In this document: one piece after another, positions 40,736 to 49,413 of the stretch | Layout of the letters: every line of letters begins with the position of its first letter | Numbering within the stretch: the stretch's first letter is position 1 | Assembly: GCF_004298145.1 (NCBI RefSeq) | Contig: NZ_SCRH01000070.1 | Span: forward strand, 1 to 64,000 | Source of the DNA: Mycobacterium sp. | Lineage (GTDB): Bacteria > Actinomycetota > Actinomycetes > Mycobacteriales > Mycobacteriaceae | Length of the DNA stretch: 64,000 bases | Direction: 5' to 3' | The notes under the pieces: model-generated | What the model saw: the letters and a program-made list of their open reading frames with translations, nothing else | Told to the model about the DNA's origin: nothing | The model's database searches: none | Position numbers and translations under genes: made by a program

Positions 40736-41571
40736 CGCGTCCCCAACGACCTCCGGCCGATCCCCGCGGCCGACGGGGTGTGCCAAGGCTGGATGTCGGT
40801 GACCCGATCGGGCCGGCGTGCGATCACAAGCTGGGAGATTCCGCGCAGCTGCTGGTCGATGTCGATCAGTCCAGCCGCTGCGAGGAAGGCCGGGATGGTG
40901 GTGCGGTCGAAGACACGCACCCCGCAGATCGTGGCACCGATTTCGATCGCCTTCCGCACCAGGACCGATTCACGACCGTAGCTTGTCGTCACCGCGATCA
41001 TTCCGCCAGGCGAGAGCACCCGAACCATCTCGTGGAGCACGGCGAACGGCTCCGGCATGAGGTGCAAAGCGGCAAAGCAGCACACCGCGTCGAAGACGCC
41101 ATCGCTGAACGGAAGCCGGAGCGTGTCGGCGCGCATGTAGACAGCCCGAGCGCGGCTGTTGTCATGGACGGCGCGCTCCATCATCGCCACCGAATGGTCC
41201 AACCCGATGACGAAGCCATCCCCCTTGAGCCCGTCCGCGAATAGACCGGTGAAATCACCTGGGCCGCAAGCCACATCGAGCACCCGCTGCTCGCCGACCA
41301 AACGCAGGGCGGTGGCAGCGCGGTTGCGCTCAACGGGTATGGACATCCCGTGCAGGCCCCGCATCACACGCTGCGCAATGTTGTACCGCGGCGGCGCGCT
41401 CGGGCCGAGCAGGTCGGTGTAGCCATCGCAACAGCGCATCACGCGCATGACGTCGTCGCGGATCAGCCCGCGCGCCAACGCCGGCGACCACATCGCATCC
41501 GGGTCCATTTCCGCCCCGGGCCGTTGGGCGGCCATACCTTGTGTCACGCACGGCGGCGTTCGATGGTTCAC
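40732..41571 (-). CDS. Class I SAM-dependent methyltransferase
   Basis: A 279-residue methyltransferase. Motif I is VLDVACGPGDFTGLF, motif II VIGLDHSVAMMERA, then ADTLRLPFSDGVFDAVCCF (motif III/IV) and EMVRVLSPGGMIAVTTS. The family cannot be narrowed; it resembles ubiquinone/menaquinone or antibiotic-type methyltransferases. It is translationally coupled to an ABC exporter, so it may modify the exported compound or confer resistance. The start is uncertain: in-frame ATGs also lie at 41535 and 41508. Confidence 0.8.
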   Translation of the reverse strand: MNHRTPPCVTQGMAAQRPGAEMDPDAMWSPALARGLIRDDVMRVMRCCDGYTDLLGPSAPPRYNIAQRVMRGLHGMSIPVERNRAATALRLVGEQRVLDVACGPGDFTGLFADGLKGDGFVIGLDHSVAMMERAVHDNSRARAVYMRADTLRLPFSDGVFDAVCCFAALHLMPEPFAVLHEMVRVLSPGGMIAVTTSYGRESVLVRKAIEIGATICGVRVFDRTTIPAFLAAAGLIDIDQQLRGISQLVIARRPDRVTDIQPWHTPSAAGIGRRSLGTR

Positions 41572-41612
41572 CGAGTCGGGTCACGCCACCGTTCAGCAGG
41601 TGCGGCGCGGTC

Positions 41613-42059
41613 TTAGTGTTCAGCGCGGGCTCGTTGCCAGATCCGATGCGCGAGGTCGATCGGTGCGAGCGCTGCCCGCCACGCCGTCCCTTGCCACGGA
41701 GCGCCAACACCGACGAAGGTGACCACGGCGCCATCGGTACCGCCGCCCCTGCCGGGTATCAACTCAATAGTCGCGTGAGCAACGACAATCCGCCCGTCGT
41801 TGCGAAGAGCCGGAACGGTGAGTTTCCCGCGACTCATTCGGCCGCGCTTCATCGCCCGGTCAAAGCCCCACCAGTGCAGGGCCCGAAGTGCGGGCGGGAT
41901 GATGACATTGAGGTTCCGGCCGAGCGTGTCATCCGCTGAATGGCCCACGACCTCCGTGACTGCAGCACCCCACTGATGGACGATGCCGGCCCGGTCCACC
42001 GTGACCGTGGCACGACTGGATTCGGAAGCGCCCATACCGAAATGACGGTACGGACGCAC
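41613..42059 (-). CDS. Single PAS-domain protein
   Basis: A 148-residue protein. The PAS fold is seen in TVDRAGIVHQWGAAVTEVVG, then LGRNLNVIIPPALRALHW and ELIPGRGGGTDGAVVTF. The C-terminal 25 residues (WRAALAPIDLAHRIWQRARA) form a helical tail. A second ATG at 42035 is possible. No output domain is present, so it would act through a partner; the adenylyl cyclase in the next-but-one gene is one candidate, by position only. Confidence 0.72.
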   Translation of the reverse strand: MRPYRHFGMGASESSRATVTVDRAGIVHQWGAAVTEVVGHSADDTLGRNLNVIIPPALRALHWWGFDRAMKRGRMSRGKLTVPALRNDGRIVVAHATIELIPGRGGGTDGAVVTFVGVGAPWQGTAWRAALAPIDLAHRIWQRARAEH

Positions 42060-42084
42060 ACCAAGTTCACCTCCCTCGCGCTGT

Positions 42085-42759
42085 TCACCAGATATAGGGC
42101 ATCAATCGGTAACGGACCTTGCGCGCGTAGTCACGGTAGCCGTCCAGCTCGTGCTCGAGCATCGTCTCCTCGTCGAGGATTCGGATGGCCAGCACGAGAA
42201 CTCCGGGAACCAGGATCAGCAGGCCCCAGTACGAGCCGAGGGCGAGCGGGATGCCCACCATCATGACTAGGTTGCCGAGGTACATCGGATGCCGAACGAT
42301 TCCGTAGAGACCCGTCGACACCGGCTTCTGGCCCGGCTCAACGGTGATGTTGGCTGCCGCGTAACTGTTCTGTATGAGCGCCAGCAGCGCGATGCCGAGA
42401 CCGGCCGATACCAACACATTGCCGGCCGCCGAAACCGCCGCGGGCACCGCGGACCAGCCGAACCGATGGTCGAGCGCGCACAACACCAGCTGCCCCATCG
42501 CCGAGAACCCCGCGACACCAATGACGATCTTCTGCACCGTCCTCGTTTCCGCCGACGGTCCCGCACGCATCCGTCGTTCCAGGGCGACCGGGTTCTTCCG
42601 GATCAAGTACGCGGCCGGCAGCAAGGTGGAGACCGAGAAGACGGCGATGAACAACCACGCCTGCCAGTAGTGGAAGGTCCCGGCCGGGACGAACAGCAGC
42701 ACGACAAAGACGACAAACCCGATCAGTGCCGTGGCGGTCGCCTTGACACCAGTCTTCAT
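42085..42759 (-). CDS. Isoprenylcysteine methyltransferase (ICMT)-family membrane protein
   Basis: A 224-residue membrane protein with about five helices. The C-terminal signature STGLYGIVRHPMYLGNLVMM and the ending ELDGYRDYARKVRYRLMPYIW are typical of the ICMT/PEMT-like family. Bacterial members methylate small lipophilic substrates, often unknown. The ATG at 42759 follows a perfect AGGAGG. It lies between the PAS gene and the adenylyl cyclase gene on the same strand. Confidence 0.82.
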   Translation of the reverse strand: MKTGVKATATALIGFVVFVVLLFVPAGTFHYWQAWLFIAVFSVSTLLPAAYLIRKNPVALERRMRAGPSAETRTVQKIVIGVAGFSAMGQLVLCALDHRFGWSAVPAAVSAAGNVLVSAGLGIALLALIQNSYAAANITVEPGQKPVSTGLYGIVRHPMYLGNLVMMVGIPLALGSYWGLLILVPGVLVLAIRILDEETMLEHELDGYRDYARKVRYRLMPYIW

Positions 42760-42797
42760 CGCAATCCTCCTGGGCGCGCACGGGTAAATGTCAGCCG

Positions 42798-44312
42798 TCA
42801 ACCAGTGGTCGCCGGGTCGAGTCCGAAGACCCTCACCGCGGCTGACTTGCCTTTCAGCTCATGTGATCCCCGGTCGACGAGTCCGGCCGGTCGACAAGCG
42901 AAGGCGTCGACGGTCTGGTCGGTGAGAAGGATCGCGTCACCGGTCGTCTTAGTGAGCTGCTCGACGCGGGCGGCGACGTTGACGGTGTCACCGATCAGGG
43001 CGAACTCGAGCTTGCCTCCGCCGCCGATGGTTCCGGCGATCACCTTGCCGGTGTTGATGCCAATGCCGATACGAAGCGCGTTATCGAAGCGCTCGGCAAC
43101 GAGGCAATGGATCAGCACCGCGGCGCTCACCGCCGCGTCGGCGTGATTTTCGAGATCATTCGGGGCGCCGAAGACGGCCAGTGCGCCGTCGCCGAGGAAC
43201 TTGTTGACGTGCCCACCGGTGTCGACGACAGCAGGCACCACGATCTCGAACAAGGCGTTGAGGCGCGCGACGGTGTCCTCGGCGGTGCTCGCTTCGGCGA
43301 ACGGGGTGAAGTCGCGGATGTCGACGAACATCACCGTCACCTCGCGACGCTCCCCGCTGAAGACATCGTCACCCTGCTCGAGCAGCCGGGCCGCCAGCGC
43401 CGGATCGACATAGGTCCCGAACGCGCCCTGGAGTCGTTGTCGCTCAGCCAAACCCGCCTGCATCCGATTGAACAACGCCGCGAGCGCGCCCAGGTCGTCG
43501 TCCTGAACCACCGGCAGGCGCTGGCTGTAGTCGCCTACCGCGACACGTTCCGTTCCCTCGGCGAGGTCGCGGATCGGCCGCAGGGACGGTGCGAAGATGG
43601 CGCCGACACTGACCGGCAGGGTGAAGCCGACCAGCAGCACGCACGCGATTCCGATGGACAACAGCGGAGCGTCAACGACCCGGGCGAACACAATCGCCAC
43701 CATCGCGGCGGTGACGGCGTTCGTGAACGCGACCGACAGCATGGACACGTTCGCCCAGGCGGCGAAAGTCGGTCGAGAGCGGGGCAGGGAGTCACCGATC
43801 CCGGTGCCGCCGGCGATCGCGGCGCGAACCGGCCGCAGCGCCCCTTCCACATAGCTGTGCACGGAGGCCAGCTGGGCGATACCTCCAATGACGGCGCCCA
43901 GGGCCGCGAACTGAACCAACGGCAACCCGCTTGCCCCGGCGATCGCGCCGACACCGGCGAACAGCAGCGCGGCCCAGACTGCGGTGACCCCCACGGCCCG
44001 GGCGGCCGCCCCGCGCGCGTACGTGTAGGTCTCGTCCAGCGCCTTCGCCGCATCGACTTCGCGGCCGGCCGCCCACTGCTCGGCAAGGCGGAGACCACCG
44101 AGGCCGGGAAGAACCACCAGGTACTGCAGGAGCAGCATTCCGCCCACGGTGACGGCGGCCGCCTCGACGTAGCGATCGGACTTCTGAAAGGCGACGACGA
44201 CGAACGCCCAACCGAGGAAGGTCGGCGCCCCCAGGACGACAGTGATTGCGAAGGCCGCCCACGAAAACCTCGCGCCGTGTCGATCCCACGCCCACTGCCA
44301 AATGCGCTCCAT
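42798..44312 (-). CDS. Membrane-anchored class III adenylyl cyclase with HAMP domain
   Basis: A 504-residue protein. Six membrane helices (to about residue 245) are followed by a HAMP domain (PIRDLAEGTERVAVGDYSQR) and a class III cyclase domain (about 310-490). Metal aspartates are in VMFVDIRDFTPF and KFLGDGALAVFG, the purine-specifying Lys/Asp are in HVNKFLGD and FALIGDTVNVA, and the transition-state Asn/Arg pair is in NVAARVE. It matches the Rv1318c-Rv1320c/Rv3645 group of mycobacterial cyclases. ATP to cAMP activity is expected because all catalytic residues are present. It lies directly downstream of the groEL1 terminator. Confidence 0.93.
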   Translation of the reverse strand: MERIWQWAWDRHGARFSWAAFAITVVLGAPTFLGWAFVVVAFQKSDRYVEAAAVTVGGMLLLQYLVVLPGLGGLRLAEQWAAGREVDAAKALDETYTYARGAAARAVGVTAVWAALLFAGVGAIAGASGLPLVQFAALGAVIGGIAQLASVHSYVEGALRPVRAAIAGGTGIGDSLPRSRPTFAAWANVSMLSVAFTNAVTAAMVAIVFARVVDAPLLSIGIACVLLVGFTLPVSVGAIFAPSLRPIRDLAEGTERVAVGDYSQRLPVVQDDDLGALAALFNRMQAGLAERQRLQGAFGTYVDPALAARLLEQGDDVFSGERREVTVMFVDIRDFTPFAEASTAEDTVARLNALFEIVVPAVVDTGGHVNKFLGDGALAVFGAPNDLENHADAAVSAAVLIHCLVAERFDNALRIGIGINTGKVIAGTIGGGGKLEFALIGDTVNVAARVEQLTKTTGDAILLTDQTVDAFACRPAGLVDRGSHELKGKSAAVRVFGLDPATTG

Positions 44313-44363
44313 GCCGCGACCGTAATCGCGAACCGCGGCTCGTGGGCGCTGTCAGCAAACAAA

Positions 44364-44400
44364 CAAAGCGCCCCCGGTCTTTCGAGCCAGGGGCGCTTTG
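44364..44400 (-). terminator. Intrinsic terminator of groEL1
   Basis: CAAAGCGCCCC (44364-44374) and GGGGCGCTTTG (44390-44400) form an 11-bp perfect stem with a 15-base loop. On the minus strand the stem is followed by TTTGTTTG, a U-rich tract. It begins 12 bases after the groEL1 stop. Confidence 0.9.
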
Positions 44401-44411
44401 TCGTTGTTCAC

Positions 44412-46031
44412 TCAGTGATGGTGGTGGTGCCCATGGCCGTGGTCGTCGTGGTCGTCGGCGGGCTTCTCGACGATCGCCGTTTCGGTGGTCAGCACCATCC
44501 GCGCCACCGACGCCGCGTTGAGCACCGCCGAGCGGGTGACCTTGACCGGGTCGATGACGCCGTCGGCGATCAAGTCACCGTAGGTGAGCTTGTCCGCGTT
44601 CAGGCCATGCCCGTTGGGCAGCTCGGTCACCTTGTGCACCGCGACCGCGCCATCGAGCCCGGCGTTCGTGGCAATCCAGTACAGCGGCGCCGCCAATGCC
44701 TCGGAGAAGACGCCGACGCCGAGTGCCTGATCGCCGGTCAGCGAACCGCGCAGCTTTTCCAGCGCCTCGCGGGTCTGCAGCAGGGCCGAGCCGCCGCCGG
44801 CGACGATGCCTTCCTCGACGGCGGCCTTGGCGGCCGCGACGGCATCCTCGACGCTTTCCTTGCGTTCTTTGAGCGCGGTCTCGGTGGCGGCGCCCACCTG
44901 GATCACGGCGACGCCGCCGGCCAGCTTGGCCAGCCGCTCCTGCAACTTCTCGCGGTCCCAATCGGAGTCGCTCGCCTCGATCTCGGCGCGCAACTGCTTG
45001 ATGCGGTTGGCCACCGCGTCCTTGGTGCCGCCGCCGTCGACGATGACGGTGTCGTCCTTGCTGACCACCACGCGGCGAGCCGAACCCAGCACGTCGGTGC
45101 CGACCTCGCGCAGCAGCAGGCCGGCGTCGGGGTTGATCACCTGCCCGCCCGTCACGACCGCCAGATCCTCGAGGAACGCCTTGCGGCGGTCGCCGAAGAA
45201 CGGCGCCTTGACCGCGACGGCCTTGAGCGTCTTGCGGATGGAGTTGACGACGAGTGTCGCCAGCGGCTCACCCTCGATGTCCTCGGCGATGATCAGCAGC
45301 GGCTTGCCCGATTCGGCGACCTTTTCCAGCATGGGCAGCAGGTCGGGCAGCGAGCTGATCTTGTCCTGGTGCAACAGGATGACGGGGTCGTCCAGCACGG
45401 CCTGCTGGGAATCGAAGTCGGTCACGAAATACGCCGACAAGAAGCCCTTGTCGAACCCGACACCCTCGGTGAACTCGAGTTCGGTGTTCAGCGTGGAGGA
45501 TTCTTCGACGCTGACCACGCCGTCGGTGCCGACCTTGGTCATCGCCTCACCGACCAGCTCACCGAGGAGTTGGTCGCGCGACGACACGGTCGCCACCTGT
45601 GCGATCGCTTCCTTGCCGGAGACCGGGGTGGCCGACGCCAGCAGCGCCTCGGACACCGCGTCGGCGGCCTTGGAAATTCCCGCACCGAGTTCGATGGGGT
45701 TGGCGCCGGCCGCCACGAGGCGCAGGCCGCCCTTGACCAGCGCCTGGGCCAGCACGGTGGCCGTGGTGGTGCCGTCGCCGGCGACGTCGTTGGTCTTGGT
45801 CGCCACCGACTTCACCAGCTGGGCGCCCAGGTTCTCGAACGGGTCTTCCAGGTCGATCTCGCGGGCGACGGTGACACCGTCGTTGGTGACCGCCGGCCCG
45901 CCGAATGCCTTGGCCAGCACCACATGCCGGCCCCGCGGCCCCAGCGTCACCCGTACCGCGTCGGCGAGCGTGTTCACGCCCGCCTCGATGGCGCGGCGCG
46001 CCGTTTCGTCGTACTCAATAATCTTGCTCAT
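44412..46031 (-). CDS. groEL1: Chaperonin GroEL1 (Cpn60.1), His-rich C-terminus
   Basis: A 539-residue chaperonin. The ATP-binding signature VAGDGTTTATVL and the catalytic aspartates are present. The C-terminus ends DDHDDHGHGHHHHH, the His-rich tail that distinguishes GroEL1 from the Gly/Met-tailed essential GroEL2. In mycobacteria GroEL1 is linked to biofilm maturation and mycolate synthesis (binding KasA). groES lies 138 bases upstream with no promoter seen, so it belongs to the CIRCE-controlled groESL1 operon; a stem GGACGG-GTAA-CCGTCC in the gap could be a processing site. Confidence 0.97.
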   Translation of the reverse strand: MSKIIEYDETARRAIEAGVNTLADAVRVTLGPRGRHVVLAKAFGGPAVTNDGVTVAREIDLEDPFENLGAQLVKSVATKTNDVAGDGTTTATVLAQALVKGGLRLVAAGANPIELGAGISKAADAVSEALLASATPVSGKEAIAQVATVSSRDQLLGELVGEAMTKVGTDGVVSVEESSTLNTELEFTEGVGFDKGFLSAYFVTDFDSQQAVLDDPVILLHQDKISSLPDLLPMLEKVAESGKPLLIIAEDIEGEPLATLVVNSIRKTLKAVAVKAPFFGDRRKAFLEDLAVVTGGQVINPDAGLLLREVGTDVLGSARRVVVSKDDTVIVDGGGTKDAVANRIKQLRAEIEASDSDWDREKLQERLAKLAGGVAVIQVGAATETALKERKESVEDAVAAAKAAVEEGIVAGGGSALLQTREALEKLRGSLTGDQALGVGVFSEALAAPLYWIATNAGLDGAVAVHKVTELPNGHGLNADKLTYGDLIADGVIDPVKVTRSAVLNAASVARMVLTTETAIVEKPADDHDDHGHGHHHHH

Positions 46032-46169
46032 CAGGCTCCTTCCGCCCGGCGACGAGGGAGGACGGGTAACCGTCCTGCTGAGGAGCCGGGCAATTCAAAT
46101 CCGCCAAACGCATGCCGCCCCGGAAATCACCCGCGCGGACGCGGGGATCGCCGGGGCGGGACACGGTTC

Positions 46170-46472
46170 TTACTTGGAGACGACAGCCAGCACGTCGCGT
46201 GCCGACAGGATCAGGTACTCCTCGCCGTTGTACTTGATCTCGGTGCCGCCGTACTTGCTGTAGATGACGGTGTCGCCTTCCGAGACGTCCAGCGGGATGC
46301 GCTTCTCACCGTCTTCGTCCCACCGGCCGGGGCCGACTGCGACGACGGTGCCTTCCTGCGGCTTCTCCTTGGCGGTGTCGGGAATGACCAGACCGGACGC
46401 GGTCGTGGTCTCGGCCTCGTTGGCCTGCACGAGAATCTTGTCCTCGAGTGGCTTGATGTTCACCTTCGCCAC
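46170..46472 (-). CDS. groES: Co-chaperonin GroES
   Basis: A 100-residue co-chaperonin of usual length. The mobile loop NEAETTTASGLVIPDTAKE and the roof loop are present, and the end reads YNGEEYLILSARDVLAVVSK. It caps the GroEL ring. It is the first gene of the groESL1 operon and is preceded by a CIRCE element about 200 bases upstream, indicating HrcA repression and heat induction. Confidence 0.97.
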   Translation of the reverse strand: MAKVNIKPLEDKILVQANEAETTTASGLVIPDTAKEKPQEGTVVAVGPGRWDEDGEKRIPLDVSEGDTVIYSKYGGTEIKYNGEEYLILSARDVLAVVSK

Positions 46473-46672
46473 GATTGGAGCCCTCCAGTGTTTGCTCGGG
46501 CCGGGACCTTCGCCCCGGCTGTGTGGGGTCGGGTCCGGGACGTGCCCGGACCGGAGTTGACGGCCGGCCCGGGGCTGGCCCCGGAACCTGCCGAATTATC
46601 AGGTGTTCGGCATTCGTCCATGACCGAGCGCCGTCGTCGCGGGTGCCGACGCAGGGCGTGGCCGATTGCCAC

Positions 46673-46699
46673 CTAGCACTCTATACACGGGAGTGCTAG
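46673..46699. promoter_or_regulatory. CIRCE element (HrcA operator) of groES-groEL1
   Basis: Arms CTAGCACTC (46673-46681) and GAGTGCTAG (46691-46699) with a 9-base spacer form a perfect CIRCE. The right arm continues into CACTC, giving an overlapping partial second site. It is located between groES and tsaD, where it would control the minus-strand groES promoter. Confidence 0.95.
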
Positions 46700-46744
46700 C
46701 ACTCAAGGGCACCCTGCTGCTTCCCGCATGTTCGCCGTGAGCGA

Positions 46745-47770
46745 TCAGCTGACCTGGGCTTTCACCACCGGCAGGCCCGGGTCACTGGGGACATCCAGCG
46801 GGGAGGGCGGCAGCCCGGCGGCCACCAGGTGCGCGGCGAACGAGGCGATCATCGCGCCGTTGTCGGTGCACAGCCGGGGCCGGGGGATGCGCAGGGTCAG
46901 CCCGGCCGTCGTGCAGCGCTGCTCCGCCAGCTCGCGCAACCGCGAATTCGCGGCCACTCCCCCCGCGATCAGCAACGTCGAGACGCCGAGGTCCGTCGCG
47001 GCGCGCACGGCCTTGCGGGTCAGGACGTCGGCCACGGCTTCGGAGAACCCGGCGGCGACATCGGCGTTCACCGCATCCGGGTGGCTCTCCAGGTACCGGG
47101 CCACGGCCGTTTTGAGGCCGGAGAAGCTGAACGCGTACGGGTCATCGCGCGGCCCGGTCATGCCGCGCGGGAACGCGACCGCGTCGCGGTCACCGGTGCG
47201 GGCCAACTCGTCGAGGACCTTGCCGCCCGGATAGCCCAGCCCCAGCAGCCGCGCCACCTTGTCGTACGCCTCGCCGGCCGCATCGTCGACGGTGCTGCCC
47301 AGCTCGACGATCGGCTCGCCGAGCGAACGCACATGCAACAGGTGGGTGTGACCGCCGGAGACCAGCAGCGCCACGCACTCGGGCAGCGGCCCGTGCTCGT
47401 AGACGTCGGCGGCCAGGTGGCCGCCCAGATGGTTCACCGCATAGAACGGCACGCCCCAGGCGGCCGAATACGCTTTGGCCGCAGCAACTCCCACCAACAG
47501 AGCGCCGGCCAGCCCCGGCCCGATGGTGGCCGCGACGATGTCGGGCCGGTCCAGGCCGGCGGTCGACAGCGCGCGGCGCATAGCCGGCCCCAGCGCCTCC
47601 AGGTGCGCGCGCGAGGCGATCTCGGGGACCACGCCCCCGAACCGCACGTGCTCGTCGACGCTGGACGCCACCTCGTCGGCCAACAGCGTGACGGTGCCGT
47701 CGGTATCCAGCCGCGCGATACCGACTCCCGTTTCGTCGCACGAGGTTTCGATGGCCAAGACCACGGTCAT
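46745..47770 (-). CDS. tsaD: tRNA t6A synthesis protein TsaD
   Basis: A 341-residue ASKHA-fold protein homologous to Rv3419c. It transfers the threonylcarbamoyl group to A37 of ANN-decoding tRNAs. Metal ligands H114 and H118 are in NHLGGHLAAD, and the ATP-site glycines are in LLVSGGHTHL and LIAGGVAANSRL. It is the last gene of the minus-strand run tsaE-tsaB-rimI-tsaD; a 52-base gap separates it from rimI. Confidence 0.96.
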   Translation of the reverse strand: MTVVLAIETSCDETGVGIARLDTDGTVTLLADEVASSVDEHVRFGGVVPEIASRAHLEALGPAMRRALSTAGLDRPDIVAATIGPGLAGALLVGVAAAKAYSAAWGVPFYAVNHLGGHLAADVYEHGPLPECVALLVSGGHTHLLHVRSLGEPIVELGSTVDDAAGEAYDKVARLLGLGYPGGKVLDELARTGDRDAVAFPRGMTGPRDDPYAFSFSGLKTAVARYLESHPDAVNADVAAGFSEAVADVLTRKAVRAATDLGVSTLLIAGGVAANSRLRELAEQRCTTAGLTLRIPRPRLCTDNGAMIASFAAHLVAAGLPPSPLDVPSDPGLPVVKAQVS

Positions 47771-47822
47771 GCGCGCCGCTCCACCTCATGGCTCATTTCT
47801 TTATTGTCGCCGGCGCGGATCA

Positions 47823-48308
47823 TCACGGCGCTCCCCCGCAAGCGGGAGGTGCCCCCACCCGCCGCATGGTGTACGCGTCCGCGCCGCTGACGCGGTAATA
47901 GCGCCGGCGCAGGCCGATCTGCTCGAACCCGACGCTGCGATACAACCCGATGGCCGCCGCGTTGTCGGTGCGCACTTCCAGGTACACGACACCGCCGTCG
48001 GCGAACGTCAGCAGCTCGTCGAGCAACCGGCGGCCGATGCCCTGCCCCTGGTAGTCGGGGTCCACGCCGATGGTGTGGACCTCGTGCTCGTAGGGGGGTG
48101 TGCGGCCCAACCGCATGATACCGGCATAGCCGACCAGCGTTTCGCCGGCGCGCGCGCCCACGTAATGGTTGTGGGCGCTGGCCAATTCCCGGTTGAACGC
48201 CGCGACCGGCCACGGGTCGTCGCCGTCGAAGAGCTGCGCCTCCAGCTCGGCGCACCGCTGCGCGTCGGCCCGCGTCAACGCGCCGACGGTCACGGGCTCG
48301 GCGATCAT
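47823..48308 (-). CDS. rimI: N-terminal acetyltransferase RimI
   Basis: A 161-residue GNAT protein. The acetyl-CoA loop reads YQGQGIGRRLL, with EVRTDNAAAIGLYRSVGF downstream. RimI acetylates the N-terminus of ribosomal protein S18 in enterobacteria and, in mycobacteria, acts on several proteins. Its ATG overlaps the tsaB stop (ATGA), so it is coupled to the t6A genes. The last 15 residues (ACGGAP and neighbours) are variable. Confidence 0.93.
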   Translation of the reverse strand: MIAEPVTVGALTRADAQRCAELEAQLFDGDDPWPVAAFNRELASAHNHYVGARAGETLVGYAGIMRLGRTPPYEHEVHTIGVDPDYQGQGIGRRLLDELLTFADGGVVYLEVRTDNAAAIGLYRSVGFEQIGLRRRYYRVSGADAYTMRRVGAPPACGGAP

Positions 48309-48931
48309 TGCCGCGTCGCCAACGGTTTGGCGTCGGGCCGACGCAGATACAGGGCCACCAGCGGCGCCGGCTCATCGGACCAATCACCCACCGCGGCAAC
48401 AAGTCCGGCCGGGGTCGGATAAACGGGCTCGCACACCGGCAGGCCGAACACCGCCGCGTGTTCGGGTGAGCCGGCCACCTCCCGCGCGGTGCCGGGGTCG
48501 ACGTCGGCGGGGGCGTCAACTCCGGGCCCGCCGGTCCGAATCCCGTCCCGGTAGCGGGCCCAGTAGACCTCGCGCCGGCGGGCGTCGGTGACCACCAGCG
48601 TGTCCCCGGTGGTTCGCACGCCGATGGCGTCCAGGCTGCACACCCCGTGCACCGGGATGCCCAGCGCATGCCCGTAGGCGGCGGCGGTGGCCATCCCCGC
48701 CCGCAGACCGGTGAACGGCCCCGGACCGCAGCCCGCCACGACGGCGTCGAGGTCGGCCATCGTCAGCCCCGCATCGGCCAGGGCGGCAACCACATTCGGG
48801 GTGAGCCGTTCGGCGTGGGCCCGGGCATCGACGGTGACCCGCTGCGCCAGCACGGACAGGTCCTCGCGCCGCACGATGCCGGCCGTCACCGCCGGGGTGG
48901 AGGTGTCGAGGGCCAGCACGAGGGTGCTCAT
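48305..48931 (-). CDS. tsaB: TsaB, t6A synthesis partner of TsaD
   Basis: A 208-residue member of the TsaD-like fold, catalytically inactive but required for t6A formation. It starts MSTLVLALDTSTPAVTAG and has GCGPGPFTGLRAGMATA. The ORF is open 39 codons further upstream, but that part overlaps tsaE and is not conserved. The ATG at 48931 overlaps the tsaE stop by 4 bases and its own stop overlaps the rimI start. Confidence 0.93.
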   Translation of the reverse strand: MSTLVLALDTSTPAVTAGIVRREDLSVLAQRVTVDARAHAERLTPNVVAALADAGLTMADLDAVVAGCGPGPFTGLRAGMATAAAYGHALGIPVHGVCSLDAIGVRTTGDTLVVTDARRREVYWARYRDGIRTGGPGVDAPADVDPGTAREVAGSPEHAAVFGLPVCEPVYPTPAGLVAAVGDWSDEPAPLVALYLRRPDAKPLATRQ

Positions 48932-49413
48932 GAATCGGTCCCGTCGGCCCACTGCCAGGTCGCGATCCGCACGTCGGATCCGCTGATGCGCTCCAGCCTG
49001 ATGTCGAGGTGACGCTCCGCGAGCCGCTCGACCAGGCCTGCACCCCATTCCACCACCACGACAGCGTCGTCGAGATCGCTGTCCAAGTCCAGCGAATCGA
49101 GCTCACCGAGCAGGTCGGCGCCCTGGTTGCCGGTGTGGTCGAGCAACCGGTACATGTCGACGTGAATCATCGCCGGGGCCCCGGGGCGCCGCGGCGGATG
49201 CACCCGCGCCAACACATAGGACGGCGAGGTGATCGGGCCGTCGACATCCATGGCCGCGGCAATTCCCTTGGCCAGCACGGTCTTTCCTGCGCCCAGCGGA
49301 CCGGAGAGCACCACCACGTCGCCCGCCCGCAGCTGCGCACCCAGCCGCGACCCCAACGCGATCGTGTCCTCGACGCGTTCGCACGTCGCGGTGCCGCCAT
49401 CAGGGCCGGCCAC
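48928..49413 (-). CDS. tsaE: TsaE, ATPase of the t6A complex
   Basis: A 161-residue P-loop protein (Walker A GPLGAGKTVLAKG, residues 39-51) that hydrolyses ATP in the TsaBDE complex. The end of the protein is WQWADGTDS. Its stop overlaps the start of tsaB (ATGA) and its start overlaps the alpha/beta-hydrolase end by 14 bases, which binds these genes in one operon with alr. Confidence 0.93.
   Translation of the reverse strand: MAGPDGGTATCERVEDTIALGSRLGAQLRAGDVVVLSGPLGAGKTVLAKGIAAAMDVDGPITSPSYVLARVHPPRRPGAPAMIHVDMYRLLDHTGNQGADLLGELDSLDLDSDLDDAVVVVEWGAGLVERLAERHLDIRLERISGSDVRIATWQWADGTDS

Noticed and set aside
43107..46676. A plus-strand open frame of 1189 codons
   Set aside because: It is antisense to adenylyl cyclase, groEL1 and groES; the open frame is a by-product of high GC and its residues show no family features.
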